From: Cristatella mucedo
Lineage: Eukaryota > Bryozoa > Phylactolaemata > Cristatellidae
Length of the DNA: 60,000 nucleotides
NCBI GenBank assembly: GCA_009760855.2
Contig: WPIO01000002.1
Location: forward strand, 3,993,001-4,053,000
Reading direction: 5' to 3'
Shown here: one piece after another, positions 1-11,720 of the stretch
Layout: each line of letters begins with the position of its first letter
How positions within the stretch are numbered: the first letter of the stretch is position 1
Notes under the pieces: generated by a model
What the model was told of the DNA's origin: nothing
The model's input: the letters and a program-made list of their open reading frames with translations, nothing else
Databases searched by the model: none
Translations under genes and position numbers: made by a program

Positions 1-330
1 GAATGACATCAATACATGCTGCAAAGCAGTTGAGAAAATTCGACGAGCTGAAGGGCTGGGAGAGATCGATGCAATGGTGCAACTGATATTCATCTGCATA
101 GGAATGAAAGCTTAGATTGCGCTTCGCAATCGCATCTGTAAAAGGGAAATTAAAAATTGCAAAAAGAAAGGACCAAAAACATAGCCTGAAGGTTCCCTAT
201 ACTTCAATGATTCCTCAGATGATACGTGTCGGTTCCCACCAATTCTCTGGAATCTCAGACTGAGATTGGAACTGAACCATTGCAGCGCAGTGCCAGTGAT
301 GCCCATGCCGGATGGGCCGACTTTTTTCCT
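1..330 (-). mobile_element. LINE family 1 fragment, reverse transcriptase core
   Basis: Read on the minus strand, this matches by eye the reverse transcriptase part of the better preserved LINE copy at 34,976-37,020, over the block that holds the YADD-type catalytic motif and the helices after it. It is cut by the window edge. Stops and small indels break the frame, so it is a dead copy. The match fades near 330, where a T-rich stretch begins. Confidence 0.8.
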
Positions 331-555
331 TCTGGGGTTTTTATTGCCACTATTTTTGAATAACGTTTGCATGCTACCATGTATGTATCGAAAAAAACAT
401 TAAACAACCATTTAACCAGGAATATGGCAGCTACGTCTACCAATATTTTGTCACAGATCATGGTATTGCAGCAGTAGTGTAGCAACAAGGATCCAAGGCA
501 CCGAATAGCTTAGCAGCACCACCTTGCTGCTTTCATAAGAGGTGCTAATTGTGCA
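331..555. other. spacer, nothing recognised
   Basis: No open frame of note and no match that I can see to repeats elsewhere in the window. Confidence 0.4.
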
Positions 556-559
556 ATTC

Positions 560-1545
560 CATAATTGTTTGATTCGGCACGGTTTTTTAGTGCTCGCACT
601 CAAATTAGTGCAAGGCATAGCTTCCACATCACACCACTTTGGCATGTGCTTCACTGGCTCACTATCAAGCTTCGAATGTATTTATCGATCCATTCTGTGA
701 CCTACAAGTCGCTTAACTTGCTTGCACTGGCAAGTCCATATAACCAATTTTTCTGGCTAGTGTCCTCTTGCACCAGCCTCTGATTGGTTGAATCGTTGCA
801 CGGCCCTAAAACCTTAATCGCAAATTTTTTGATTAGGCATCAAGTTGGTAGAAGCTAAGATCCAAAACTCACATCTGGTTTACATCGTTACGTGTATCGC
901 CTTTGAATCCTCATAGTCTCAGCTAAAGATGCGTATGTTCATATCATCATTCGCAACACTCCAGGGAAATTATCTGGCAATCAGATGCTATCAGTTAGTG
1001 CAAGACTTTGCAGCTAGGCTCGACTGTCGTGGGAGTTGCAGTTGCCACATCACACCTCTTCTCGTTGACGTGCACTGACTCTCAATCAAGCAGCGTATCG
1101 ACTTAAAGACTCTGTCTGTTAAGTGTTAGTTCATTCTCTTGCCCCAGCCTAGCTATTGGAACTACTACCCCAAAAGGGGAAGAATAGTTCAGCACTCTGG
1201 TCTGACTTGAATAGCTTAGCCATACGTAGTATGAACTTCCAAACCATTGGAGATTGTGCCTTTAGTTCCTTAGCTCCTGCATCCCGGAACTCTCTGCCGA
1301 CACACGACTCAATCTCCCCTTTCATGACGTCATTTAAAAAGAAGCTTAAAACAAATTTGTTTACAGCATTTCATGGGTCTTCATGATTAGTTTTTAGTGT
1401 GCATGTACGTGCTTACACTGAGCCTGCTGCTTGCCCAGACTTTACCACTAATCACTTGGCAATGCTTTCTATAGGGAATCAGGAAAGTGCCTCGAACGAG
1501 ATTCAGTTTTCTTAGGGCGCTACAAAAATAAATTCCTACCGTTAT
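560..1545 (+). mobile_element. LINE family 1 3' ends, decayed (probably two overlapping pieces)
   Basis: The sequence after the reverse transcriptase of family 1 is recognisable twice. A very worn piece lies at about 560-720. A clearer piece at about 985-1,545 still reads as the conserved stretch around the 'QLVQ.FAAR' and 'HITPLL' motifs seen in other copies. The second piece ends in the family's terminal segment and an ATT-type tail at 1,530-1,552. It is non-functional. The closest relative in the window is the copy at 52,640-53,285, with which it shares both flanks. Confidence 0.7.
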
Positions 1546-3070
1546 TATTATCTAGTGTGTACCTGTGTGCTTGGCGTGATTACCTGTACATGCTTCAGTG
1601 TGTTCGTTTTCGCTGCGTGTATTATTAATCTGCATTTCTTAGAGGCACCTTGTGTCCTTTCGGAGGCTAATCTAAGGAAGATTAACGTGCACGTCTGCTT
1701 GCTTGTGTCAGCATGATAGCTAGCTGGTCACTCCTTCTTACTTCTGTTTTGCTTCTGTTGCGGGAGTTTTATGACATATCGATAAGGATTTTGTTATACG
1801 AGGACATCATTTAATTGAATGATAGTCATTGATATGGCTACCATAGCATATGTACACAAATGCAGTTTTTGATTCCATTCATACATTTTCCTAATTCACC
1901 GATTACTTTGTTTTGTTGCTATGTACTGAAATCAAACTCTCTACAATATAAACTAATATGAAGTCGTGCTAATACTCTCATTTTTAGACTTGCAGTGATG
2001 TAACTCTTTAACTTCTATTTCAGTTGTTTTCTGGCGAAAAACTTTGATTGTCTTAAGACTTAATAATTTATAGAATAATGAACAAAAATTTGCATGGCAC
2101 TCAGAAAGAAAGGGGTATTTTTAATGATCAGTGATAGCATGTATGATGACAGCACGGATAAACATACAGTGGACAATTAACAGTATGAAGCTAAATCAAC
2201 AACTAAAACTGGTATAACTAGTGTTGCTAGTTTTGAAATGAAACTAAGTCTCGGAATATATTGACGTCATTCATGTCATTCATAGGTGAATTAATGATTG
2301 ATTGATTGAATTGATTCATGAGTGCTTTGGGAGCCTGAAAACTAACTAGGGTCATGGTCTCCAAAGGACTGGGATAGCATGGAAAAAAAGTTAAGATTAT
2401 TGAGTCAGACTAATGGTATATACATGACAGGCCTGATTAGGAAGAAGTTTAGATAAGTATTTCGAAGCAATATTCTAAATGGAGCAAATAGAAATGCAGA
2501 AAACTGCAATTCGTCACTACGCTTGATGGAAAGCCAGTCCTAGTAATAAGGATTGTATAATGTGGCAATCGTGACTATTACGACAAAGAGATTTTTGCGC
2601 CAACTCTAACGACGAAGAGATTTGATGGGTGCACCAGCTGTAAGAGTCTATTTGCAAAGGCCGGAAGACCTGCGAGCAGCGAGCCACAGAATTCTCGTCG
2701 CCTCTGGTTATCGCCTATTCCAACTTTACTGTGGAATCCTGGTCAAAGAAGGGTCGCATTTCATATATCATTGTGGTAGAATATAGGCAGACTTAACCGG
2801 GTTGCTGATGTGTGCTTTAAATGAATGGTTACTGTGGACATTTTCATCTATACTTCCTGCAGATGCTTTGAGATTAGCCGGACCGAGTAATTGAAGTGTC
2901 CGGTTTTCAATTTCTCAGTACTACCAGGTTGCGTTTAACTAGTGATATGATTTTACCTACTGTCAATTTTACAGACTGTATGGCACTCCAAGTGCCCTAA
3001 AATATCCCCCTGCTAGAGGACATCGAATGTTTCGACGAAGTGCAAGTGACTTCCGTCCGAGATAGCCAAC
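750..3070 (+). repeat. left member of a dispersed 2-kb duplication
   Basis: This segment aligns by eye, in the same orientation, with 52,455-54,450. Shared landmarks include the stretch before the LINE end (about 750-930), the LINE 3' end itself, a block around 1,700-1,890, and a long block at about 2,480-3,070 containing 'gcaaaggccgga' and 'tactaccaggtt'. Similarity seems to be around 70-75%. Because both flanks of the LINE remnant are shared, the LINE was already present when the segment duplicated. No gene is visible in the non-LINE part. Confidence 0.75.
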
Positions 3071-3276
3071 GATACAGAATTAGTGGTGATCATTAGCATG
3101 AAATTTGATTAAATTATTGAGCAGGACAATCAGAGATAATGTGCCTAAGTCAGAATTTCCGAGGCAGTCAATATATGCTGCCAAAAGCTACACCTTCTTA
3201 AGTTAAGAGATCTGCAACCTTAATATAACTTACTTTCTTGGCTTGACATCTCTAATAATAGAGTATGGATAGTATC

Positions 3277-3393
3277 ATGCAAATGAATGAAATGCTGCCT
3301 AGGGCTTCGATGTAGTTCATCATTCGACCTGGCTATTTCTCGGTCTCTGATTCGCTCATCTCTGACCATAGTCTGCATTTCATTCATTTACAT
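3277..3393. repeat. 21-bp imperfect inverted repeat
   Basis: Arms at 3,277-3,297 and 3,373-3,393 are near-perfect reverse complements, with 2-3 mismatches around the core 'aaatgaatgaaatgc', and enclose about 75 bp. It lies just outside the left edge of the AT-rich virus-like block. It could be a small foldback element or a terminal structure. No partner copy was seen at the right edge. Confidence 0.55.
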
Positions 3394-3477
3394 TCTATTT
3401 AGTTTTCATCTGAAGCCTTCTTTTCAATCGTCGCACATAATAGTTTAATTCAAAATAATTTTTTCATAATATTTAAA

Positions 3478-3675
3478 GGACTTCGCAGGAGAACAATTGT
3501 TTATGAGGATGGAACATTTTCTGGGTCAAGTTATCCCGAATTTATCAAGTGGTCAAAAGATAAAAATTGTTTTGATTTGTTTATTAAGTATTGCAATGCT
3601 TCGGAAAAGCCAATAAGACATGATAAAGGAAATTCCCAGAGTCTTGCGAGTTATATTGCTAGGTTGGAGTTTTAG
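3478..3675 (+). pseudogene. unassigned open segment at the left of the Polinton-like block
   Basis: An open frame of about 65 codons without an obvious ATG, ending at TAG 3,673-3,675. The product is polar with several aromatic residues, and includes 'YEDGTFSGSSYPEFIKW' near its start. I do not recognise the family. Its length without stops in a 70% AT region suggests that it is a remnant of a coding sequence of the virus-like element. Confidence 0.35.
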
Positions 3676-5056
3676 ATGTGAAGTTTATTTTAATTTAAAA
3701 GAAATTAAAGCAGGATGCATTATATTAGGGCAACACTTATTATGTCACACGAGAGATAACCCTATACATATGAACAGTAATTGAGTTGAGCATAAGAAGC
3801 TGAAAATATATAGGAATTATAAACAAGTTAAACGTAAATAAAGAGGTTCATTGGTCTTTTGTCAGAGGACAAAAAAGGAAAAAAAATTATAGAAGGGTTA
3901 AAGTTGAGGTAAATATGTTAAGATCATATAAGGGTAATTGTGGGCATATTTGGCCATGTCGTATTTGCGATACTAGTAGGAAAAATAGGTATAGATAAAT
4001 TCGAGGATAGCAGAAATAAGGAATGTACGTAATAAATGTAACTGATAATGTGTTTCTTTAACACAGAATTAATTAAGTATATTTAGTTAATCTTTTTTTA
4101 TTTTATGTACTGATCAAATTGTTATAATGCACCAGATTATAGTGATACTTATATGCAGTAAAACTGCTCTTAATCTAGAAAATGTATTAAAGTAACACAA
4201 GTGTTTCGATTGTCCAATAGCTGTAATAAATGGCATGATAGCAACTGCTAATTGTTACATAGCTAGCATGAGCACAAGTGACGGTAAATAATTTATACGT
4301 TTAATTTTAGAGAATAATCTGTAAAAAATCTATATTTTATTTTCATAGAGGATGCCTAATTTAAGAAAACATTTGCTATTAACACGTATTATGATCTAGT
4401 TTTATATCATTACAATGTATGATCCTGCCAGGCTAACTTAGCTTGAGTTAAGTACTTTATACAAATCTAAATGCATTTTTACCTTTAAGTACTACTATGT
4501 CTTGTTCATATATACCTAATGGTTCAGATTTAGATGATATATTCCCAGTATTTGCAGCAATGACAGCAAATGGTAATATCTATAGAAGTTGCAGAATAAT
4601 TTTAATATTAACAAAGTCCTTAAGGGATGATATCATAATCAGAGAGGAATCCGACTTTATATACTAAAAAGATTCCATGAATCGGGATCAAAAGAAACTA
4701 CTTCATATCATGATTGAGGAAATATCCAACTGGCGAATTTTTCATTAAAACTATTATAACTAGCATATGCTGACTGACATTCCACATTGTATATGTAGCT
4801 CTTCTGTTATATATTTTCTCAACCGGGTTCTAATGAGTATTTTACAGCAGTGTCAAGTTCAAATTGTTTTTCCTGCTTTCCTACCTTTCTATGATATTTT
4901 GGTTGCTTAATTTGTTCTTCTTTCAGTTTTTTAGCTTTAGCAGATTTATTTTCTACTGCATTTCTAACACTATTGTTTAAATAATCTAATATCTGTGGCT
5001 ATTTCTCTGCCTATTCTATGTTTCTTTTGGTGTCTCCTCTACTCAGACTCTGAATT
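3676..5056. other. AT-rich decayed sequence, no identifiable gene
   Basis: Stops are dense in all frames. Composition matches the surrounding Polinton-like block, and short open stretches occur, but nothing could be assigned to a family. An integrase would be expected somewhere in a complete element of this type. I could not find one here. Confidence 0.4.
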
Positions 5057-5236
5057 TTATTTCCATTGAGCAATGAAAGTTCTTTCTGCTTTAGTTCTTT
5101 TCATATTCTCAACTGTTGCAAAATTCTTTTTACCAGCATCTTTTATTATACTTGTAACATGTCTTTTCATTTCTTTCTAAAATTCTTCTTTAAGCTCTGA
5201 CCCAGGACCTACTGTTATCTTATTTGATTTGGCCAT
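5057..5236 (-). pseudogene. lysine-rich unassigned pseudogene fragment
   Basis: On the minus strand an ATG at 5,236 opens a frame of about 60 codons with one internal stop. The product is rich in Lys and Glu and begins 'MAKSNKITVGPGSELKEEF'. Further worn Lys/Glu-rich sequence follows in other frames down to about 4,830. The family is not recognised. It is probably a remnant gene of the virus-like element. Confidence 0.35.
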
Positions 5237-5529
5237 TTCAATGAACATTCTGAATAAATATCGATTATTGCTTCAGCTCCTTCTTTAGAAGATTTACTCA
5301 AAATTGCTTTTGAATCTGTATACCTACTAGCAATGCACATTTAAATCCGCTATCAGTTGGCATTTATAATTTGGCAGCCTGATGACTCTCATTAGGTACT
5401 ACGACATTTAAGAATCATTTGAAACATGACTTGTTCTAGCCTTGAATACATGGCTTATGTGAGACCCTGGCTCATATTTGCCTGTTTCTTCTTTTTTGTT
5501 GAAAATGACACATTCTAAACTAATGAAAG

Positions 5530-5900
5530 AATATTTCGTTTTAAATGTACAATGAATAGGAATATTAAAGATCATCTGCTAATTAAATTTCCATTATGTA
5601 AGAAAGTTATTCTTAAACCTAAATTACCATTTGAAGTCAGATATTATATCGGTGATCTAGAGAGTAAATAAACTGGGTTTGATAGCAGTATACTTCATTA
5701 TAGCTCAGTAAGAATTGTTTCTGACTGTCAGTATATAATGTATTCACTAGATCTAAACAAAGTTAACAATATTATTTAGCAAGGAAACACTGAGAAAAGA
5801 GATGTTCAGAAAGCTTTTGCTACCTCAGATGTCTATATCATAAAGCCACTTTTAGGATTGAGTACATGTTTCCACCTATACAAATTAGGAAAGCAGCTAC
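5530..5900 (+). pseudogene. unassigned pseudogene fragment
   Basis: About 120 codons on the plus strand with only one or two stops, containing 'LPFEVRYYIGDLES' and, further on, 'KAFATSDVYIIKPLLG'. No family is recognised. It lies between the lysine-rich fragment and the first fibre-like gene and faces the latter. Confidence 0.35.
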
Positions 5901-6279
5901 AATGGTGGAAGAACTTGTAACACTTGTATTTCATTTATATTGTTCAAGTCATTATATAACCTATCATTAAGTTTACTCTGTAGTTATCAAGATTGTCTAT
6001 GAAGGAATAGTCAGTTGACAACGTGTAAATAATACACTATACTTAAAGTCTACCCCAGTACTCACAATGTTGATAGCTCGAATGTCTCCAGATGGTACAG
6101 AGGTGTCTCTAGTTTGCCTAGAAGAGCAGAAAGAAATAAACCTACTACTGCTGTTGATTATACTAATTACTTAAGGAGATTGTTTTTAATCGACATATAC
6201 GGAACACATTTTTTTAATATTAAGTTTATTCGTTTATGGTTAAACACAGTAGTAACTGCTCTGTTACTTTTTTAAAGTT

Positions 6280-7312
6280 TTATCTAGGTAGCCTTTTGCG
6301 GCAACATCTGAGTAGGTAACTGGATTGGCTGCATTTATTACCAGATGGCCATTCATATTAAGATTGTAACTCACAGGAGATCCACTTAGAACTACATTTC
6401 GTTTTAATCATCCACCAGTAACAGAAAAACTATCTGCCAATAGAGTTAGAGTATTTTTGACAAACGTTCCAGTGTGATGAGGTTATGACAAATCATCCAA
6501 TATTTCAATCGCTAATCATTAGATCTCATGGTTTGTTTGCATATGAGCTAACGTACACTTAGTGCATCTCCCGGATTCACACCATTTCCATGTATGGTTA
6601 CAGTAAGACCATTGAAATGAATCGTTGTACATCAAGTGTCATACAATCTGCATCTGCATATCCATTTGCTACAGCATTTGAGTCGTTAACTGGATCTGCT
6701 AAGCCTGTAATTTTATTTCCATGTATATAAAGGTCGGATAACAAGTAACCATTAGACTTTATAACAAAATGTGAGATATCACTCTTTCAATTCATCCACG
6801 TAATTTGATATTGAAATCTTTTATTTAACATTTTATTTACGACTGGCTTTACAACTATCCGAGTCTGGCTCTATAACTACATGAGTTATTGATCTTACTA
6901 TGTAATATCTAATATCATACCTTTTTTCTATCTTATTTTTAAATCTTTCAAATTTCAAAATGACATTGAACTCAGAATTGACACTAACATTTCAGGCATA
7001 AATATATGTTTCTGGTATTACACCACAATGTAGTCCAGCCACAGATATTTCAAACTCGCAAAAACAACATTCGCCCAATTTTACAACGTGTAGACCTAGT
7101 AAACAACCTCCACGATTACTTGGTGAAGTGACTTTATCTCTAATAATTATGCTCCATAGACAATTTATCTCGAATAGTTTATTTTTATCAATTATTGCAT
7201 AAGGAGATAATCTATAGCAGCCTTCTTCCAAAGCAGCCATTGAGCATCCAACCTTTGTTTTGAGTTTAATTTCTTCATATTTTGCAACTACTGGCTCAAA
7301 AGCATGTCCCAA
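6280..7312 (-). pseudogene. tail-fibre-like repeat protein, decayed copy 1
   Basis: Two copies of a fibre-type repeat are readable on the minus strand. One is at about 6,290-6,390 (core 'NMNGHLVINAANPVTYSDV') and one at about 6,628-6,745 (core 'GNKITGLADPVNDSNAVA', followed by a Gly-Tyr-x-Asp turn). This 'GNxI..L..P....DA....GY.D' unit is known from phage and virus fibre proteins, where it builds a trimeric shaft. The gene is interrupted by stops. Upstream, 6,992-7,312 remains open for 106 codons and has eight cysteines, an unusual survival in a dead region. The product would be an attachment protein of the virus-like element. The repeat call is good; gene limits are uncertain. Confidence 0.6.
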
Positions 7313-8339
7313 TACCAGCGACGCTTACTTAACTTTATTTCTGTTAGATAAATACTTTTTTTTAGTTTTCTTTGAAGCATTATTTCAACATCAAGGTGGC
7401 CCTGATTAACCAAATTTCGCATCACTTCTTCACACAGAATTTATCTCTGATCCACCATTTTTGGAAGTAATTGATTTTTCCACTCGTTTGAACCTTGAAT
7501 TAATTTTGTTTTTTTTATTCTGTTCAGTTTCCAGAAAATATGTTACATTATTCAGCATTAGTATCGTCATACACCCGTGAAAACTTCATGCAGGTAAATT
7601 GGAATTCGTTTCCTTTATAAGTTGGCTCAGCAGTGTTCTAGCAAATCGGTAGGTAGTGACACACGACAGTAGTCTGATTAGCTCAAGCAGCTGCTTGTGG
7701 AATATGTTCATTCAATTCAATACCAACATAGAGTGTGGTCGTTTTTATAAGTGGTTAGTCGTTATATTGGAGATCAATTAAATAAATTGGTTACATAGTT
7801 AACCATTCTGGTTATGTCTCACCTACTGGATCAGTTACTTCATTAAGTCCTAAGAATTATTTTCTAAACTGTGTGAAATTACATTATTCAGTTGAACACT
7901 TTTCATATTTAGGACAGCCACTTCTAACAACATTCGATAAGTATTAGATCCTTTTGCAACAGAGCTACATTCCTAATATTACGGTGGTTCTTTTTATGTA
8001 CATGGGTTTAGAATATAGATACCCTATTTCTTATAACTTCGTGTATAGAACTTGTTTTATCTTTCTTCTATCCAGTAGGATTACATTGAGTTCGGTTGCA
8101 ATCGCTTGGATAAGTAAAAAGACCCATATGTGTTGATTGTTTTTCTAATTCTTACGATAACGATACACTTTCAATTCTTTAGAATATAACCTTAATTTCA
8201 TAGCATTAAACAACCAAGAACCAGCATTGTTATCAAACCCAACAGCTAAGTTTCTAGCAGGTGCAACCTAAACTCCATCAGCTACAGTCTATTCTTGAAG
8301 TTGACCTAGTAGAAAATAGTATGAGTATATTAGTATATA
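7313..8339 (-). pseudogene. decayed coding sequence, probable virion gene
   Basis: Minus-strand protein-like fragments occur in all three frames with frequent stops. The region is flanked by fibre-type sequence below and by an open segment above, so it belongs to the same element. Capsid genes would be expected here, but no motif lets me assign one. Confidence 0.3.
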
Positions 8340-8640
8340 ACATAGATTTTTCTCACCGGGTACGAAGTTATTAGTGTGCGGGTACTGCTCTGATATTCAT
8401 AACCAATATTCTGGAAAAATTCTGCGTACTGATAAGTCCTAATTGGGTATCTTGGCACTAGAGGAACGTTTACTTCTAAAACCAAATCGATTGGAGCACT
8501 AGCTGTTTCTCCCCTATCTAAGAAAAGTAAATCGTTTTCATTTTTCTTTGAGTGTATTGCCCTGCCCCCATTTCTGTTATTGTTACCTATATCCGTTACG
8601 TCTAGGTCATGGAACAGTGGCTACGGATTTTTTTATAACT
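8340..8640 (-). pseudogene. open segment of an unassigned virion-type gene
   Basis: Read on the minus strand, roughly 95 codons run without a stop. They include 'NDLLFLDRGETASAPIDL' and, later, several Tyr/Pro-rich turns before a TAA near 8,335. The alternating hydrophobic pattern suggests beta strands. That would suit a capsid or fibre protein, but no family-specific motif is visible, so this is inference from position. The upstream sequence to about 8,760 looks Lys/Glu-rich and frameshifted. Confidence 0.35.
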
Positions 8641-9884
8641 TTCTCTATCTCTTTGCAACCTTGTTGGTCACTCCCTTTCAATGGTTCAGTGTGTTATTCA
8701 GGTTCACTATCTACTTCAGTAGACTGCACTGTTCGTTTGTCAGTTGGTTCAGTTTAGTAATCACACCTTCTCTAATCTGTAAGTTCATTTCATGTATTAT
8801 ACGGTCATACTCTACATGCTTTTCTGTTTTTTATTTCCTCATATTCCTTCATCTTACTTTTATCTTTCACGTTGAGCTTTATCATCCATTTCTCTTTTCT
8901 ATGTCGTATACCTCTATAATGTTTTTCTCTATCAGCTTGCCGCTCGTCAAGCTTTTTTTAGTTAATGCATCTCAATCCCGTAATTTTCTATGTTAATGCC
9001 AAAATTGTAATTCCAGCAATTTAGGGTGCAACCTTTCCTATTTCATTATTTACTTTATCTGGTACATCTGGACTCTATTTTTCTCCGGTCATCTTTCGGT
9101 GACCTTGTCGAGCTTAAATTTCCATTTTTATATTACTTACAAATTTCTATAGTAGTTACTACAACTGAAATAACATTTACTGGATTTCTATTGTGATCCG
9201 TTAAACTAAAAGTATCTGAGCCAATTGCTTTAGTATCTCCTCATAGTTTGTAAAAAGGATATTTGGAGTATGTAGGTCTACTTGTTCTCCTGGATTTACA
9301 TCTGCATTATCAAGTAAATAGAGTGAGAAATCCGCTTTGGTCTTCAAAGTAATTCATATCAGGATTAATCAATTCATAATTTCAAAAAATTAGAGTTACT
9401 CTTTTATGATCGGGTAATGTCATTGTATTACAACCTTTGCATGTTCTTGAAAAGCACATTAGAACTAAAACTAACCGTATCACCTATACTTTCTGTAACA
9501 CTAGCAGCATTAGTTCATAAAAAACAGCATAGTCACAAAATACAGAGGTAATTCGGCTTACTAGTTTAATTCATTCCGTGCTGGAGCTCTTAAATCACAT
9601 TACCTGCCGTGCTGGAGCTCCTAACTCATATAACCTGCATGTCAAATTTTTTCCCCATCGAAATAAATTGAAGTGCCATTAATCCTTTCTGTATCCCAAT
9701 AAAGACTGCGATTTTTTCACATGGTTTTAGATTACAATTTACTTGTAAATAACGAATATTATTTTTCAAACAATACAATGAAATGTCCTGCAATAAATGT
9801 GTTTTTACTAATCCTAATGTCCTGGATAAGGCTACCTGAAGATGCTAATAGAGTTAGAGTAGAAAAGCTAAACTGAATATTTGG
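8641..9884 (-). pseudogene. decayed fibre/virion-type sequence
   Basis: Several short minus-strand stretches look like beta-rich structural protein. A segment near 9,170-9,250 contains 'GSDTFSLTDHNRNPVN', one near 9,450-9,530 contains 'SIGDTVSFSSNVLFKNM', and one near 9,780-9,880 contains 'IRISKNTFIAGHFIVLF'. They are separated by stops and frameshifts. They probably belong to the same fibre-like gene as 10,440-11,720, cut by the insert at 9,885-10,430. Confidence 0.35.
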
Positions 9885-10430
9885 ATCTTATTCGGTGGTG
9901 TTTGCTCTCGTCACGGGTCTTTCCTTGCTTTTAGTTTATTGGCTGGTCTTTATGTGGACCCGCCGATTGTTATCAGTTACGCGATTAACTCTCACTCTAT
10001 GTTCATTGCCTGAACAGAGTATAGTACGTACTTAGCTGCTTCTGCTGTAGTCGCATTTAAAACCAGAGTCTGACGATTTAGCGTGTTAGTGCACCACGAT
10101 TGCTTGCTTGTATATATCTGAAAGCAAACCAACAGGGATGAGCTTGTCATCGCACGCGGTTCTTAGGTAAGCATCTAGCAACGGGACGTTGCTTGCTGAA
10201 ATGCCCTTATTGGCTTGTGTACCCACACTCGGTGCGACGTTCGCTGTGGCAAATAGCAGTGGAGTACCTGAAGCTGGCTCGAAACCAGAATTTTAGCTCG
10301 GAACCAAAAATAAAAAGTCGACCGAGAGACTGCTCGTATCTCGACACACTCATAAGGCGAGGGGCCACTGCACTCCATTGCTATTTTATCATCAGTTTCA
10401 AAGGAAAATGTGATTCCAAATCAATCGCCT
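9885..10430. mobile_element. GC-richer insert of unknown type inside the AT-rich block
   Basis: About 545 bp whose base composition is clearly richer in G and C than either side. Minus-strand fibre-like reading stops at one edge and resumes at the other, so this looks like a later insertion. No terminal repeats, tail or target duplication could be fixed by eye, and no LINE or SINE similarity is seen. Edges are accurate to perhaps 20 bp. Confidence 0.45.
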
Positions 10431-11720
10431 GTTAAAGTAGAATCGTAGAATCATCATAACTTATACTAACTCCTCCAAGAGTTGGAGTATTGTACTTTAA
10501 AACATTTTAAATAACGGTCAACTCATTTACTGTTTTATTGGCATCACAATAGCCCTGTTTGATTGCACTCCCTACTGCATTAGCATCAGCCATCGATATT
10601 TTATAGTAAAGCATATAATATATACCAGGTATTATGCTAGAAACAGCTTTATTTCAGCACATAGATTGTATCCGACACAACCCAAGTTAATTACTTTTAA
10701 TTTATTATTTTGGAGGAGTCACATTTTTAACTAGCCATTAGTAGTTTCAGTTATTCTTATGAACATCTCTCATACTATATCTTCTCAATTAATAATACAG
10801 TTGAAACATTGTTTATCTTAAAATTCTAATGGCTTTTAAGGTATTGATTAGTAGCAGTAATAGCTATATTTAAAACTGTTTCTACACTCAATCCATTTTA
10901 TCCAAAGATTGTAGGTTGATATACCATTAATTCCAAAGCCTAGAACTTATAAGCGAAGCTTATAGTAACTTGTGACTAAGTTCCTTGCAAAGTTTTAGAC
11001 AGTTGTATAGGCATATCTCGTTAAACCTAGCATTTCTGCAACGGTTGATATAATTTCTATGAACATATATCCAACTAGAATCTTAAGCCGTGAGTTAAAT
11101 GTAGCAATATCTATACATAATTCAAGTGAATCTGCATTGCTCCTGATTGAACTATAGAGTTAGCTAAAGTATCTGCAATTTCAATAACAATATTACCAGA
11201 CACTCCAGAGTGTACTCCAGTTCTTAAAGTTACTATTTGCTCTGACCCTCTTGCAACTTTTTAAACAAATGTATAATTTAAATTTATATAGTATAGTAGT
11301 ATTTTTCCAGAGTTGAATCCAGCGAACTTCTTGGACCCAATCTTAACCTTGTCACTTCTGAAACAAATAGGTTCGTTTACTTTGATCCTAACAGGGTTAG
11401 TTGATTCACTAATATTATTAATGTATCATGTTCATTATCAGTTTTACTAGCTTGACTTGACTTCTGTATAGCTTATACGTTCCCTAGGATCTCCTGAGTT
11501 ACTTGAAGTAAATCACTAACCTATGTACTTGAGGCATATACAATTTTATTGATTCTGGCACCGTAACTATTTGGAGCATTTCGTTATTTTGCAAGGTAAT
11601 CGACTGCAGAATAATGGAACTTATTCCTTCTGTATTACGAGCAGCAAGCTCTCGTATACACAATTCGATTCTGTCTTTAACTTTACAATAAAGTTTCACA
11701 ATCATTAGAATTATTTATAT
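10431..11720 (-). pseudogene. tail-fibre-like protein, decayed copy 2
   Basis: A fibre-type unit is readable on the minus strand at about 10,530-10,605, ending in the Gly-Tyr-Cys-Asp-Ala turn also seen in the other copies. At about 11,120-11,250 there is a further open stretch with 'TLRTGVHSGVSGNIVIEIAD'. A 68-codon open frame with an ATG lies at 11,499-11,705 and may be the N-terminus. Stops are frequent. Inferred role: virion attachment or spike protein. Confidence 0.45.

Noticed and set aside
8548-8996. Plus-strand open frames of 69 and 138 codons
   Set aside because: They lie opposite the more protein-like minus-strand reading and are Phe/Ser/Leu-rich, as expected for the complement of Lys/Glu-rich coding sequence.
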